64,000 bases of DNA from Pseudorasbora parva (Eukaryota; Chordata; Actinopteri; Cypriniformes; Gobionidae), in assembly GCF_024679245.1 (NCBI RefSeq), contig NC_090184.1:15829644-15893643 (forward strand). The letters are read 5' to 3'. A model generated the notes under the pieces. That model saw only the letters and a program-made list of their open reading frames with translations. It made no database searches and had not been told where the DNA came from. Both the position numbers and the translations under genes were made by a program. Below, in pieces: positions 1 through 50,524 of the stretch (position 1 is its first letter; each line of letters opens with the position of its first letter).

Positions 1-280
1 TCTGAGGATCAGCAGGTATTTAATTAACAGCAATATCTTTTGTACAAGTCATTGGTTTCTTTTATCCTCGTCCTTTTTTCTTTGTTCTTTCTTCTGTCTT
101 TAAGCAAGACTCGGTGGATGTGACCTAATATTGCAGTGAAAAGGCATTCGCATAACAAACAGGAAATCTGGGGCTTAATCCTTTTTGGGATATTCTTTTT
201 GACCCTGATGCAGTCCCTATGTTCTGCCCCCGCTTTTTGTCTAGATCTGATAAAACTCAGGCCAAATCACTTGTTCCTGT

Positions 281-345
281 ATAGCACAACTAGTAGAGCA
301 CAGTGCCGATAATGAAAAAGACATGGGTTCGAATGAAAGCGAATG
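281..345 (+). repeat. possible tRNA-derived SINE head
   Basis: Contains a box-A-like tagcacaactagtagagc followed about 50 bases on by a box-B-like gggttcgaat. The spacing fits an RNA polymerase III internal promoter, but no tRNA cloverleaf or clear tail is seen. Confidence 0.3.
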
Positions 346-1108
346 CGTTGGCTAATGAAATGTTTGTCTTTAATCATTGTTGGCTGCTTGGGATAAAAGT
401 GTCTTCAAGCTTTGCAGAGTTCTATGAAAATTCTCAGATAAGATAAATAGCTTCTATAAAGAGACTTATTAAATTAAAAACGACAATCCAACCCTAAGTT
501 GTGTCAAGGGTTTGCTTTTAGAATACAAATTATACAATATGATAATGCATCCGAGTAGAAAGTGCTTGTCAGAGGTTTAAAGAAATCTCGATTCTAACAC
601 ATCTGACACAGCCGGTATGATCACTAATGTCTAGATTGGCCCTCTGGATGGAAAGTGGAGGATAATTTGAGAGAAGCATCAAATTCTAGGTTATCAGGGC
701 AAGTAGTACTTGCCGCTTCACTCTGCATATACTACATAGAGGCCTTTGTCCTGAGGGAAAGCTGTTTTGCCATCATAATTAAAAGGGATATTGTTTAACG
801 CTGCTGGCATCAAATACAGAAAGAGTAAAGTAGAGTGCTGTTTATGAAGCGAAATAAATTGTTTTATGAAATGCAATCCCTCTTTCAGTAAACAAAGATT
901 AGTTACTTCTTTGGCCATGACCCAATAGTGATGCATTGTAATTGATTTCTTCTCAAGAGACCAGATAAGGTTGGCATTATGGAAAATAGAGCTGTATAAG
1001 AAAGGTATTGTCATTTACTTCATTTGAGTTATTGTTAAAGGCCCACTGAAGTGCCTTGAAACACGCCGCATTATTCAATGTGTTGACGTAATTTCCCCTG
1101 AAACGGTA

Positions 1109-1131
1109 TTTATATATATATATATATATAT
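1109..1131. repeat. short (TA)n microsatellite
   Basis: Ten or so TA units in an AT-rich setting. Confidence 0.8.
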
Positions 1132-1410
1132 GATGCAAGATGCTAGTACAGTAACAATAGGAAACTCCAAGTACCATACAAAATTAAATAGTGTGTCTCA
1201 TGACAAAGGTTAATATTATTTTATATTACAAAATACAACCGTCGATACGTTGCTTACAGAGTGTTGACTCAATACTTCTAGCAAACGTCACCTTTTCCAC
1301 CATATAAGTTAAAACGACAGTCATTTGACAAGGCTATTCATTTTTGTAAAAATATGTTATATATTTATATTTTTGAGAACTGAAGTAGGTCTATGATGTT
1401 TTTGCATGCT

Positions 1411-2108
1411 TTCAGCGTACATCACAGTCACTGCGTAGCCTATTGTGACTAACGTTATATAAACATGCAATATCGTTAACGAAAAAAGACAAGTCTAAAA
1501 TGTAGACTGGATGACACTTTAAGCAGAACATCTCAAATGGAGATTGTTGAAATGCAGCTTACTAGTTTATCGGTGTTTTCAGATCATCCGCGCGCGAGAG
1601 AAAGCTTGCGTGCATATGGTTGCCAGATTGGACATGTTTAGGTAAAATACCGGATAGTATACATATTTTTTTCACAGAAAAGCTCTCTTTGGGGCATTTA
1701 AATTAATGGCATCTAGCCGCAAGCACGAACGCTCTCTCTTGCGCGCGAATGAGCTGAAAACACCAATAAACAAGTAGGCTGCATTTTAGCTATCTCCATT
1801 TGAGATGTTCTGCTTAAAGTGTCATTCAGTCGGTCTGTGTTCTGTCAGGACTCACGAGCCACTTCGCTGAACAACTGAACTGCTGTGAGCTGTGAGCTGC
1901 TGAAATAAGCCAATCAGAGCAGAGCTCAACATTAATATTCATGACCCATCCAAATAAGGCAAAAACAGAGCATTACATCCTAGGGACAATGGGTCTGTAA
2001 AACTGTATCTGGACCATGTTTGCCCTTAAATAAGCCACATACCCTCTATGTAGATATCAGAGAATAATTTAGCATTTTGTTTTAACTCATTCTAGGGCAC
2101 CTTTAATT
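1411..2108 (-). mobile_element. non-autonomous DNA transposon, inverted partner of 18389-19085
   Basis: About 690 bases match 18389-19085 in reverse complement, including the terminal ctagggcacctttaa, the block accctctatgtagatatcag, the segment around gacactttaagcagaac and the ttgtgactaacgttatataa segment. No transposase. A TTAAAGGCCC motif at 1035 might be the other end of a roughly 1.07-kb element. Confidence 0.7.
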
Positions 2109-2639
2109 TATTTTCGACTGAAGAAAGAAAGACATGAACATCTTGGATGAGATGGGGGTGAGTAAAATATCAGGAAATTGAATTTTGAAGTGAACTAATC
2201 CTTTAATAACACTGATTTGGGATTGCACTGTATATGTGAATGTAGAAGAGAACAGATACAATAAGGGATCATCATATTCAATGATTAATTATAATCAACC
2301 AAACAAATGAAATACATCTCAGTATTATAATGAGAGTTCGAGAACAATTCTATAGGACATCTGGATGGAGCATAATGCAAACTAATCATATAATAGGTGG
2401 TTTTTACCACCAGGCCAAAGCAGAAATAGAGGAGGCTTTGCAGGAGTGCTTGACGTGAACCAAATAAGACATGTTCTGTGAGTCACAAAATGACACTGAG
2501 GTACTTTTGTGTGTATAGTGCTGTTTCCCTAACAACAAAACATGAATCACAAGATCAGAAGGACCTGTGGAGCAAAAAGAAGGTCTGAAGACAAAGGGGG
2601 AACAAAGAGGATGCAGGAAGACATGAAAATGGTACTTGA

Positions 2640-3240
2640 GAAAGGGAAGGAATTATAACAGCACAAGTGTGATTGCACACTTAGTCAGAACAACACGAAG
2701 GAGGTGTGGAGTGGGATGAAAACCATGACCGACTGCACACTGGCCGGCAAATATGGTTTTTGGTTGCTCCTCACTCAGCCCACCACTAACCTTCCATGCA
2801 TTTAGGACACCGATGCCTCCATCCCACTCTCTCAGTCTCAGGCTTGCTATCTCTGCTGATCAGTTGCGAAGGGAATTGAGGAAGCTCCACACAGCGGCTG
2901 AGCCTGATATAATCGGCCTCAGGGAGCACAGGACACGAGCTAACCAGTTCTGCAGGTTCTCAAACACCGGCTCTCTCGCTCTCCTTCAGTTAGATAAAGG
3001 AGCTTCAGTTCAGCAACTGAGAAAAAAGACATGAACCAGGACCCCTAGGGGATATACGCTCTCAGATCATAAAGACCTTTAAGGCGCCGGACCTGAAATG
3101 GCTCAAATCCCTAATCGTCAGCTAAACTAGACTCATTGCAGCTTGATGGTCTGGGGTTCATGCTCCACATAGACCCACATTTTGCCCACTTCTAGACTTG
3201 GACGAAATTCTGGGATTCTGCATGTTCTCCACAATTGGAC
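2640..3240 (+). pseudogene. possible decayed LINE fragment
   Basis: Conceptual translations show a short VWSGMKTMTDC-like stretch and a PDIIG-like stretch that resemble the region between endonuclease and reverse transcriptase of Jockey/CR1-type fish LINEs. The longest open stretch (93 codons at 2753-3034) is not a recognisable protein. Weak. Confidence 0.25.
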
Positions 3241-5308
3241 TAAAACCTCCAACCTCCTTTCACCACATTTCAAAGACAATAGAAGAAATAATCAAATTAA
3301 AGATGCACTTAAGTGGGTCAAAAAGCATACATAACTTCAATTTATTGCATTTAATATACATTTAAACTATAAAACATTATAATATAATTTTAAATATCAT
3401 ACATAAATGTCCAAAAACATTAAATCCAGTTCACACTATATTCTTTTTAAGTATACTGAAATATATCCATACTTTTAAAAGTACTTTAAAAAAAAGGTAT
3501 GCTAAAGTGTACTTTTTTGTCACGAGGCTCAGCACATGGATCCCATACATATAAATGTTATGAATTATGAGTTTTGAAGGGTGGTTCTGGCATGCAACAT
3601 ACTAGATGTGATGCAACCTGACCACAAAAATGAAAGAGAAAGGGACAGGCAAAACATGAAAATTTAAAAAGCAGATTATTTTGATGTCATGCTGAAATGG
3701 GCTTTGAAAAGCAGATTTTAAAACTGTGGATTATAGAAAGGCAAAGGTGCTTAGAGGGAATGAGTACAGTGCTGTTTTAATTTCACTGAACAAGAGCCAA
3801 ACTGGGGAAGTCAGACATTATGATCATGACTCTGAAAATAGACTAGCAATGCAAAGGCAGCAAACAACAAGTCAGTAACTAGTCCCTTGTGGAGAAAAAG
3901 GAGCATTGAATGTGCACTTGCATAATTATGTGTTATGTAATAATGTGACCCTCGACCAAAAGACCAGTCCATAAGTCCAAAAGACCATAAGTTGCACGGG
4001 TATATTTGTGGCAATAGCCAACAATACATTATATAGGTCAAAATTATCAATGTCAAAAAATCATTAGGATATTAAGTAAAGATCATGTTCCAGAACGTAT
4101 TTTGTACATTTACTACAGTAAATATATATAACAAATGTTATTAGTTTTAAGTATTACAATTTTTTTTGTTGTTTTTTGTTGGTTTAACTTAAAGTAAGTT
4201 GGTTAAAGTAAGTAACCTGGTTGCCTTAAAATTTTGAGTTTATTGAAACAAAAAATTTGAGTTGATACAATGAAGGAAATATGTTTAATAAATAGAAACT
4301 CAAAATATTATTGTATCTGAACCACATAACATTTTGTATAAATCATGAAAATAGCACTATTTGGCATGTTTCACTGTGTCATCAGAAGAAAAAACAACAA
4401 TTACCCAATATGCTTACAAAATCTTTTAATAATCTTTTAATAAAGGTTGTTGAATCTCAAAAAATGTTCATTGTATTAACTCAACATTTTTATTTCAATA
4501 GCAACCAGGTAACTTTTTTTTCTAAATAATTTTTTACAGTGTAAGGGCTTCATTTGGACAACTTTAAAAGCTGATTTTCTCAATATTAAGATTTTGCACC
4601 CTCAGATTCCAGATTTTCAAATAATTGTATCTAGGCCAAATATCTAATAGGTCCTATTCTAACAAACCACACATCAATGAAAAGCTTATTTACTCAGCTT
4701 TCAGATGATGTATAAATAAAAAAAAGACCCTTACGACTGGTTTTGTGGTCCAGGGTCACATACATTTTAATAAATACTCTTTTTAAAAGTGTGCTAAATA
4801 TTTTTTTCACAAGGGGTGTTAAGCTAAACTGCGTGAGATAAGAACATCAGGCTCATGTTGGATTCAGAAAAGCTTTACAAGCAGCCTCCACATATTGCTC
4901 ACCACTGATTTGCATTTATTTAGTCTTTGATGGGCTCTCGCTCTATATATAATATGCATAACGTTAACATGAATTTCTTTCCTTGATCTGCTGTATGCTT
5001 TTACTGACTCATCATGCTAATCACCCATGCTGATATGCAAAGTGAGACTGTGTGGTTTGAAGTGTGGACTGTGGTGCTAATAATTTAACCCAGATTTTCT
5101 ATTAGCAATATCACTGACACTTTTACTAATTTATCGTTTAATTGATGCTCTTTTCCACAAAGTTTACTTATGTCTCATCTAGGAACAGATAGCCTGGAGC
5201 GACATGGTGTTAGGGGACTTGTTCAAGGGCACGGTATTGATGAGCGATGACACACTCAAAGGTGTCTTGAATGTATTTACACTGCATTTACAGCCACATA
5301 AATAATGC
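3241..5308. other. non-coding, AT-rich; possible MITE at 4130-4545
   Basis: No supported gene. Around 4130-4545 an AT-rich stretch ends ttttttacagtgtaa, like the right end of the element at 14031-14254. Confidence 0.4.
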
Positions 5309-5735
5309 TACACTCTCAGAAAAAGAAAAAAATGGTACAGTGCTGTCACTGGGCGGTACCCTAAGGCAGTGGTTCTCAAACCTGTCCTCATACAGTACAC
5401 ATTTTGCATGTCTCCCTCATCAAACACACCTGATTCAAATCATCAGCTCATTAGTAGAGACTCTAAGATTTGAATTGGGTGTGTCTGATGAGGGAGACAT
5501 GCAAAATGTGCAGTGGTGAGGGGTCCCCAGGACAGGTTTGAGAACCACTGCCCTAAGGTACAAAAGTGAAAAGGTACATCTTTGTACCTTACCCACCTCT
5601 AAATGGTACATATTAGTACCTTAAAAGGTACATATCAGTACTTTAAGAGTGCAAATTACATAGTAGTACCTTTTCGGTTTTGTACCTTAGGTACGCCCCA
5701 GTGACAGAAATGTACCTTTTTTTTCTGACAGTGTA
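5309..5735. mobile_element. TIR element with GGTAC-rich interior, interrupted by a hAT MITE
   Basis: Begins tacactctcagaaaaag and ends ttttttctgacagtgta, an inverted repeat. The interior repeats ggtacatctttgtacc-like palindromic units (rgtacc/ggtac). A separate 184-bp element sits inside at 5367-5550. Confidence 0.7.
5367..5550. mobile_element. hAT-type MITE with 8-bp target duplication
   Basis: Ends are cagtggttctcaaacctgtc and its complement gacaggtttgagaaccactg. Directly flanking both ends is ccctaagg (5359-5366 and 5551-5558), an 8-bp target-site duplication as made by hAT transposases. The interior is itself largely palindromic (catgtctccctcatc near the left end, gatgagggagacatg near the right). 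Confidence 0.9.
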
Positions 5736-6274
5736 TGTATGTAACTAAAATGAAAAAAAATATACATACTAATGAGTTTAGAAATGAATCATTCGATTCA
5801 TTTAAACAGCTGATTCATTCGGACATCAGTAATTAAATGTATTCGTTCAAAACGTGATTCTGAAAAATTGGTTTCATTTTGATATTTTTATTGACAAAAT
5901 AAAGGAAAAACAGACATTTGTCTAAAATGTAAATGTAAAAAACTGTTTCATAAAATCAACATGAGTCTGATCACATTTGCATGCACACTTCCCAAAATGA
6001 GCTTATTGAAATGGCCTGTTGTCTCGGTTTACATGAAAAACGATAACCCAGCAACAAAAATAAACTGCATTTACAAGACTTTATTAATAAATCGGGTTAT
6101 TTCCAGTAGTGATTTTAAAACTTTCATTAATATGAATTATCCATTTATGTCATGTCGTTAATGATGTTAAATAAGGCTTTAAAAAAAGATGGAAACTTAT
6201 GGACTCTGTCCTCTCATGCAGTTACAGATGGAGTGTTTTGATGAGAATACATTTTTCTAATTGTATTATATTAG

Positions 6275-7280
<1,006 letters not shown>

Positions 7281-7409
7281 CAGATCAGGCATAACAGTAT
7301 AACGTGAAGTGAATTACACAGATTATCTCTTCATCATGGCTCCTGTTAGATATATTAGGCAGCAAGAGAACATTTTGTTCTCAAAGTTGATGTGTTAGAA
7401 GCAGGAAAA

Positions 7410-9140
7410 ATGGGCAAGCGTAAGGATTTGAGAGAGTTTGACAAGGGCCAAATTGTGATGGTTTGATGACTGTGTCAGAGCATCTCCAAAACTGCAGCTC
7501 TTGTGGGGTGTTCTTGTGGTCAGTATCTAGCAAAGGTGATCCAAGGAAGGAACAGTGGCAAACCGGCGACAGGGTCATGGGTGGCCAAGGCTCATTGATG
7601 CACGTGAGGAGCAAAGGCTGGCCCGTGTGGTCCGATCAAACAGACAAGCTACTGTAGCTCAAACTGCTCAAGAAGTTAATGCTGGTTCTGACAGAAAGGT
7701 GCCAGAATACACAGTGCATCACAGTTTGATGCGTATGGAGCTGCATAGCCGCAGACCAGTCAGAGTGCCCATGCTGACCCCTGTCCACCACCAAAAGCGT
7801 TAACAGTGGCCACATGAGCATCAGAACTGGAACACAGATCAATGATAGAAGATGCCACCTAGCATTGTATTGGCGTGAGTGTGCATTACTTATCTGGGGA
7901 ACACATGGCACCATGATGCACTATGGGAAGAGGGAAAATGCAGATTAATCAACGTGCCTCAAAGAACCACACAGAATCTTTGCACTGATTGTAGAGAAAT
8001 ATATGGAATACATTTAAATATGAAAAAATGTATTAAATGCTAGCTGCAAGCAAGCATTAATTCAGCTTTAATAACATTTTTAAACACATGGCACCAGGAT
8101 GCACTATGGGAAGAAGGCAAGCTGGCGGAGGCAGTGTGATGCTTTGGGCAATGTCCTGCTGGGAAATATTGGGTCCTGCCATCCATGTGGATGTTACTGT
8201 GACACTTACCACCTACCTAAGCATTGTTACAGAGCATGTACACCCTTTGATGTAAACGGTGTTTCCTGGTGGCTGTGGCCTATTTAAAGTCAAGTCAAGT
8301 CAACTTTATTTATATAGCACTTTTACGACGATTTTTGCAAAGTAGCTTTCCAATTAACAGGACAATATTGCAAGAAATTTGATTCGGCAGTACAGCCGCT
8401 CTGGAGAAAACGGAGAAGTTATCAGCTTATTTTAATTTATCATATAGCGACAATGTTGGCAGATCAGTATTATAGTTTATACAATTAATTAAGACCTAAT
8501 AAATTAATTTTATCTGGATATTTAGTTGAAAAACTTAGATCAAAATTTTAGTGTCCCCAACTGAGCAAGTCAAGCCAAAGGCGACAGTGGCAAGAAACCA
8601 AAACTCCATCAGGGCGTGATGGAGAAAAATGAACCCTGGGAGAAACCAGACTCAGTCGGGGTACAAGTTCTCCTCTGGCCTAGAGTGTATGATTAATATT
8701 CTGGCAATCTTACAGGTCAGATATCATAGTAGATTGGAATATTTGACATTTCTGGGTATCACCCAGCAAGAGACAGGTTTATTCAGGATGACGCAACGAT
8801 TGCACAACATTATGAATATTTAAAGGATCGGAGTCATCGCTGCCGGAGATGGGTTTCAGCAGGTTAATGTGCCTGCCACAAAGCAATAATGGTTCAGGAA
8901 TGGTTTAAGGAGAACAACGAGTTTGAGGTGTTGTCTCGGCCTCTGTGGGATGTGCTGAAAAAACAAGCCCGATCCATGGAGGCCCCATCTTGCAACTTAC
9001 AGCACTTAAAGGATCTGCTGCTAACATATTGGTGCTAGATACCACAGCACACATTCAGGGGTCTAGTGGAGTCCATGCCTCGATGGGTCAAGGCTGTTTT
9101 GGCAGCAAAATGGAGACCGACACAATATTCATAATGTTAT
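7410..9140 (+). pseudogene. Tc1-like (DD34E-type) transposase pseudogene
   Basis: Reading from about 7410: KRKDLREFDKGQIV (N-terminal helix-turn-helix), then after a frameshift NRRQGHGWPRLIDAREEQRL and TVAQTAQEVNAGSDRKV (second DNA-binding subdomain), open at 7555-7803. The first catalytic Asp region is missing. The fragment at 8095-8285 encodes the SVMLW-like core, and 8874-9130 encodes the QEWFKE and WDVL...ARSMEAP tail. The Pro-Asn-Ser-Pro-Asp-Leu-Asn-Pro-Ile-Glu region with the catalytic Glu is deleted between the EVL and LWDVL blocks. It cannot be active. Confidence 0.85.
8288..8870 (-). repeat. LINE 3'-tail-like insertion inside the Tc1 element
   Basis: Begins caagtcaagtcaactttatt, a common cyprinid interspersed motif, and contains gtgtccccaactgagcaagt, ccaaaggcgacagtggcaag and gaaaccagactcagtcgggg. 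The same succession occurs at 44720-45090, where it continues into a reverse-transcriptase remnant on the minus strand, so this is probably a 3' fragment of that LINE family. Confidence 0.65.
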
Positions 9141-9150
9141 GCCTGATTGG

Positions 9151-9880
9151 TTTAAGTAATAAATTGTGTTGCTTTATAGCCCACGCTTAAGAAAAGAGAG
9201 CTGGTGTGTTTTTAAGTGGACAGAGCTCATGAATAAAGTGTATAAAAAGGCAGTGGAAATAATATCTATAAGAAAAGTACAAGCATCGGCTACTGTCTTT
9301 TGTCCTCCTCTTACCTCTGCAACACTGCAAAACCGGAGACATTCAAATGGACAGCAGGGCAGAATCAGCAGACAATCCCCCTCTTTGATATCTGTATGAT
9401 GCCTTGTAATAGGCATAGAGATACTCGGGTCTCTCATGGGGATTGTAACAATGAAAGAAATGCTTCTGTTATAAATGTTAGCACACAGCACACAAGATGC
9501 CAAAGATTAGGATCTATCTCAATCTGTAAACCCAATCTTTTTCCCATTATTGCTTATTAGAGTGCGAGTCTGCTGGGGTTGTGGGATGGGATGTCAAGAG
9601 AGCCAGAAGTAGGAGTTTTAGCCAAGATTATAGAGAGAAACACATTACAGTTACATATGAAGAAATCTAGAAGGCGATAAACCAAACAGTAAGATAATTA
9701 AAGCATTGTAAGACCAAGAACACTTTAAAAGAGGCTGTATGAATTATTATAATTATTATTTTATATTTTTGCCTGATAGGCAATCAAGCATTAAAATTAA
9801 TTCTGCTTGTCTTGGAAACTTAAAAAAAACAAAAAAACAAGACTCATTGATGATAATGATGATGATGAACATGATTTGTG
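9151..9880. other. non-coding, no gene seen
   Basis: Short open frames on both strands (up to 109 codons) show no protein family features. AT-rich towards the right. Confidence 0.4.
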
Positions 9881-10195
9881 TGTGTGTGGGCATGTTTTTG
9901 TGAAATATCAGGACACAAATGTGTATAATGACATGGTATGACATAGGTATTACAAGAAGAGGGGGAAATATGAGGACATTACCCATGTCCTCACTTTTCA
10001 AAATGTTTATAAATCATACAGGATGAGTTTTTTGAGAAAGTAAAAATGCAGAATGTGTCCTGTGATGGGTAGGTTTAGGGGTAGGGGCAGTGTAGGGGGA
10101 TAGAAACTACGGTTTGTACAATATAAAAACCATTACGCCTATGGAATGTCCCCACATTTCACGCAAACAAACGTGTGTGTGTGTGTGTCCTTGTA
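9881..10195. mobile_element. MITE, inverted relative of 16020-16290
   Basis: Contains gatgggtaggtttaggggta and caggatgagttttttgagaa; the reverse complements of these blocks (cccctaaacctacccatc, aaaactcattctg) occur at 16020-16290. The ends carry short GT-rich tracts. No coding capacity. Confidence 0.6.
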
Positions 10196-11026
10196 TTTGA
10201 AACTACTGTAGAAAGCAGAAGGCTTGTTGGCTTATTGATTCAGCGGTGACAGATGAAATGGCAAGGTGATGAATTGTGGGTTTAAAGGTCATAGGGTCGC
10301 AGGTCAATAAGCAGGCAAATGCTGTGAAAATTAAAATGTACGAAGCAGGAAACATGATTAATTAAACTAATACATCAGATTAAACCGGGCAAGCTAAGAG
10401 GCAGGATTCCCTTGGCCATTTAATGAGCATTCTCCCACATATAATTATGTTAGAGAAGGCAGGGAAGGTGACAGCGTACTAAAGAAATTACAATACGCAC
10501 TACAATTTAGAAATACACACAATTAAAAACCATGACGTATTTTTAGGACACAAGAGCATCGTTCTGCGCCTGTGAGGGCGTATGTTGCGCTACTTCAGAA
10601 TGAACCGATCAAAGGTTCCTGTGATAAAGGATGTGCGGCTGAAAGCAGTAGTGTAAAAATAGGCTCAGAACCGGGTTGTTGCTATGGAAGAGTATGTAGA
10701 AATCCTGGAATTCCTCACCCCTCCACACACACACACTCTGATACTCAAGGAGTGCTCCATGTTGATGCGCTGTTCCGTCTTGATGCTTTATTTTCAGTCA
10801 TATGTATCCCCCCCACTTCCTGTTGTTTTCTTTCTGATGGACATGAAGTTGTAACGACTTGGTATAATTGTACTGTATACACAGCACTTAGTTTGTGTGA
10901 GATATGAAAAAAGGAATTCGACAAATGCTGTAAGACTATGGACTCTTTACAGAGAACATTTTAATATGAAAATGCCTGTGCAAATCCCATGATAGTCGTT
11001 TTTTTTTTTAGTATTATATACTAATG
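10196..11026. other. non-coding, no gene seen
   Basis: A 111-codon open frame at 10572-10907 has a His/Ser/Thr-rich middle from a CA tract and no recognisable domain. It does not match the expected KCC2 first exon. Confidence 0.4.
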
Positions 11027-11562
11027 CAGGGGTTTTCAAACTGGGGTCCGGGGAAAGGGGAAAGGGGAAAGGTTCTAAGGGGTCCCCAGAAAATTTCAGA
11101 GAATAAAAAGACTAAGCAAAAATGGATAAAGTCTACTGAATATTCTAATTGTTTTTTCTAAATGTTTCTCTCATTTCTTGCTGTATAAATTCTAGAATTG
11201 TATATGTTTGCTTTGTGTCTTTAGTGAGTTTTTCCTCACTATAGTCCCCTTTATCTTTCTCACTGGGGTTGTAAGGCAGTTTTCTTAACATAGTATGTAC
11301 GTTGCTTGCATACATTTATTGTGAATGTTGTATACAACATTTTTTAATTAAAAATGTTCTTCTTCAGGTTTATACATCCAACATTAATAGCTAATTTAAG
11401 TTGGGAAACAATATATTGTATTTATAATGTCACACTTACTGTTTATCTAACCGTGTAAATGTTTTTTTGTACATAAAAATAGATGGATTTTAAGAAGGGG
11501 GTCCCTCATAAAGGTTCATCATATTTGGGGGTCCTTGGCATCATAAAGTTTGAAAACCCCTG
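11027..11562. mobile_element. hAT-type non-autonomous element with 8-bp target duplication
   Basis: Inverted ends caggggttttcaaact and agtttgaaaacccctg; flanking direct repeat tactaatg at 11019-11026 and 11563-11570. The 8-bp duplication and CAGGGGT..ACCCCTG ends fit the hAT superfamily. The 536-bp interior has no open frame; gggaaa is repeated near the left end. Confidence 0.9.
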
Positions 11563-11709
11563 TACTAATGTATTGACATTGATTTTATATATAAGCAAAT
11601 CAAGTGGGAGCAATTGCAAATGGATTATTGTTTTATTTGGTGTTGATTTTGATGAATACAATGCATAATTCTGGAAGCATAAATTATATTGTAATATATA
11701 GATATATAC

Positions 11710-12470
11710 ATTATTTTGCCAAAAGTATTGGGACACCCATCAACATTATTAAATTCAGGTGCTGCAATCACTTCCATGGCCACTGGTGTATAAAATCAAG
11801 CACCTAGGCATTCAGACACTACAAACATTTGTGAAAGAATGGATTACTCTCAGGAGCTCAGTGAATTCAAGTGTGGTACTGTGATAGGTTGCCAGTTGCC
11901 ACCTATGCAATAAGTCCATTCATGAAATGTCCTCACTGCTAAATATTCCACGGTCAACTGTTAGTGGTATTATAACAAAGTGGAAGCAGTTGGGAAAAAC
12001 AGCAACTCAGCCAAAAAGTGGTAGGCTACGTAAAATCACAGAACAGGGTCAGCGCATGCTGAGGCGCACAGTGCGCAGAAGTTACCAACTTTCTGCAGTT
12101 TCAGATTAGCTCAAGAACTGAGAGTAGAGAGCTTCATGGAATAGGTTTCCATGGCTGAGCAGCTGCATCTTAGCCTTAACAAGTTCTATGTTGGCGGTTG
12201 CCAGAGAACAGTACTTGCCTGACTGCATTGTGTCATGTGTAAAGTTTGGTGGAGGGGGGATTGTAGTGTGGGGGTTGATATTCAGGAGTTGGGCTTGGCC
12301 CTTTAGTTCCAGTGAAAGGAACTCTTAATGCTTCAGCATACCAAGACATTTTGGACAATTTCATGCTCCCAACTTTGTGGGAATAGTTTGGGGATGGCCC
12401 CTTCCTGTTCCAACATGACTGCGCACCAGTGCACAAAGCAAAGTCCATAAAGACATGGATGAACGAGTCC
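11710..12470 (+). mobile_element. second Tc1-like transposon family, 3'-decayed
   Basis: Left end resembles a Tc1 terminus (attttgccaaaagtattggg). The body encodes DYSQELSEFKCGTVIGC, then at 11927-12109 LLNIPRSTVSGIITKWKQLG and KSGRLRKITEQGQRMLRRTV, the paired-type helix-turn-helix of a Tc1-like transposase. Downstream, fragments of the catalytic domain (the QHDCAPVHKA-like segment near 12410-12450) remain. The right terminus was not found and stop codons are frequent. Confidence 0.8.
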
Positions 12471-12539
12471 TTTAACTCTTTTTTTTATTTTCTTGAAAAG
12501 TTCTTAAAAATAAATAAATGCCATTTGTTTAGTATGCTG

Positions 12540-12850
12540 TTATCTGATGTATACTACTGTTCATAAGTTTGGGGTCTGTAAGATGTTTTTAATGCTTTTG
12601 AACAAAGTTTCACGCTCACCATTGCTGCATTTATTTGATCAAAAATACAGTAAAAGCAGTAACATTATTAATACAGTCTATTCTTTTAATTAAATTTTTT
12701 GATACTTATAAAATTCAAAAGAACAGCATTTATTCTAAAAATGCTTTTGCTTTTGACCAAATTAAGGCATCCTTGCTTAATAAAAGTATTCCTTTAATTC
12801 TTTTTTTAAAAATTTTTTTATGCCAAACATCCTTCTATTTTTAAGTGACC
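12540..12850. repeat. cyprinid interspersed MITE-like repeat
   Basis: Contains tactgttcataagtttgggg, tgctgcatttatttgatcaa and aaatacagtaaaagcagtaa. Related sequence occurs at 17620-17700, 41940-42190 and 50525-50845. The last copy ends aaacttttgaatggcagtg, so the family has inverted termini. Confidence 0.65.
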
Positions 12851-12932
12851 AAATAATTGTTGGGCCCACTGTCAATGTACTTGTAGCGCAGATGATAATA
12901 AACACCAATGTTTAATTCATGTATGTTCACAG

Positions 12933-50031
<37,099 letters not shown>

Positions 50032-50524
50032 GGGGCTCAGCTCAACCACCAAATATTCCTCACCTCTCTGTCCCTCACTGCATAAACGGAACGTCCCAGT
50101 AACCCCTACCGACACCATGAGCAATAACGCCCCAGCACATATCAGATGACTTTGCACTACATAGTCTAAAAGACACCAGCTTAGTAGATGTCACTTCTTC
50201 CACATGATTAAGTTTTCCTCTTATTGGCTTCATTCTTCATTAACTCAACAGTGTAGATCACACACAGATCAGTAAATGATTGAGTTGGTCTTTGTTACAA
50301 TATTCTGACTCATTCCCAAAAGCCCATGTTCTTAAGTGACACCCGACCAAATACTCTGACCCATCCAAACTTTATCTAATATTATATATCTGAACAAAAC
50401 AGTCTTAAGGGACAGTCACACTAGATTTTACACATTTATTGTGGGTGGACCTTAAAAAAAACAGTCAATTTTAAATGTTGAAAGGATTTCAGTGACCATT
50501 ACAAACCACCACTGTCTTTTATCT

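Larger units (their letters stand above)
7281..9150 (+). mobile_element. Tc1-like DNA transposon, decayed and interrupted
   Basis: Ends carry inverted cagatcaggcataac (7281) and gttatgcctgattgg (to 9150). Between them lies a recognisable but dead Tc1/mariner transposase. Two extra blocks break it: a segment of about 190 bases at 7900-8085 with a duplicated flank, and a LINE-tail insertion at about 8288-8870. The same family recurs, truncated, at 46991-47738. Confidence 0.85.

Noticed and set aside
281..345. A functional tRNA gene at the left end
   Set aside because: Only box-like motifs are present; no acceptor stem or cloverleaf could be drawn.
2701..2760. ATGACCGACTGC near 2726 as the start of a KCC2b-like first exon
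   Set aside because: Only a few codons resemble the expected N-terminus and no suitable donor leaves a single G before the exon at 12933; the context looks like a LINE remnant.
7463..7803. Frames in the Tc1 remnant as host genes
   Set aside because: They are pieces of one broken transposase with inverted termini around it and a second copy in another intron.
10572..10907. 111-codon frame as a candidate first exon of slc12a5
   Set aside because: It does not resemble either known KCC2 N-terminus and is made partly of a CA-rich stretch; no donor in the required phase follows a KCC2-like sequence.
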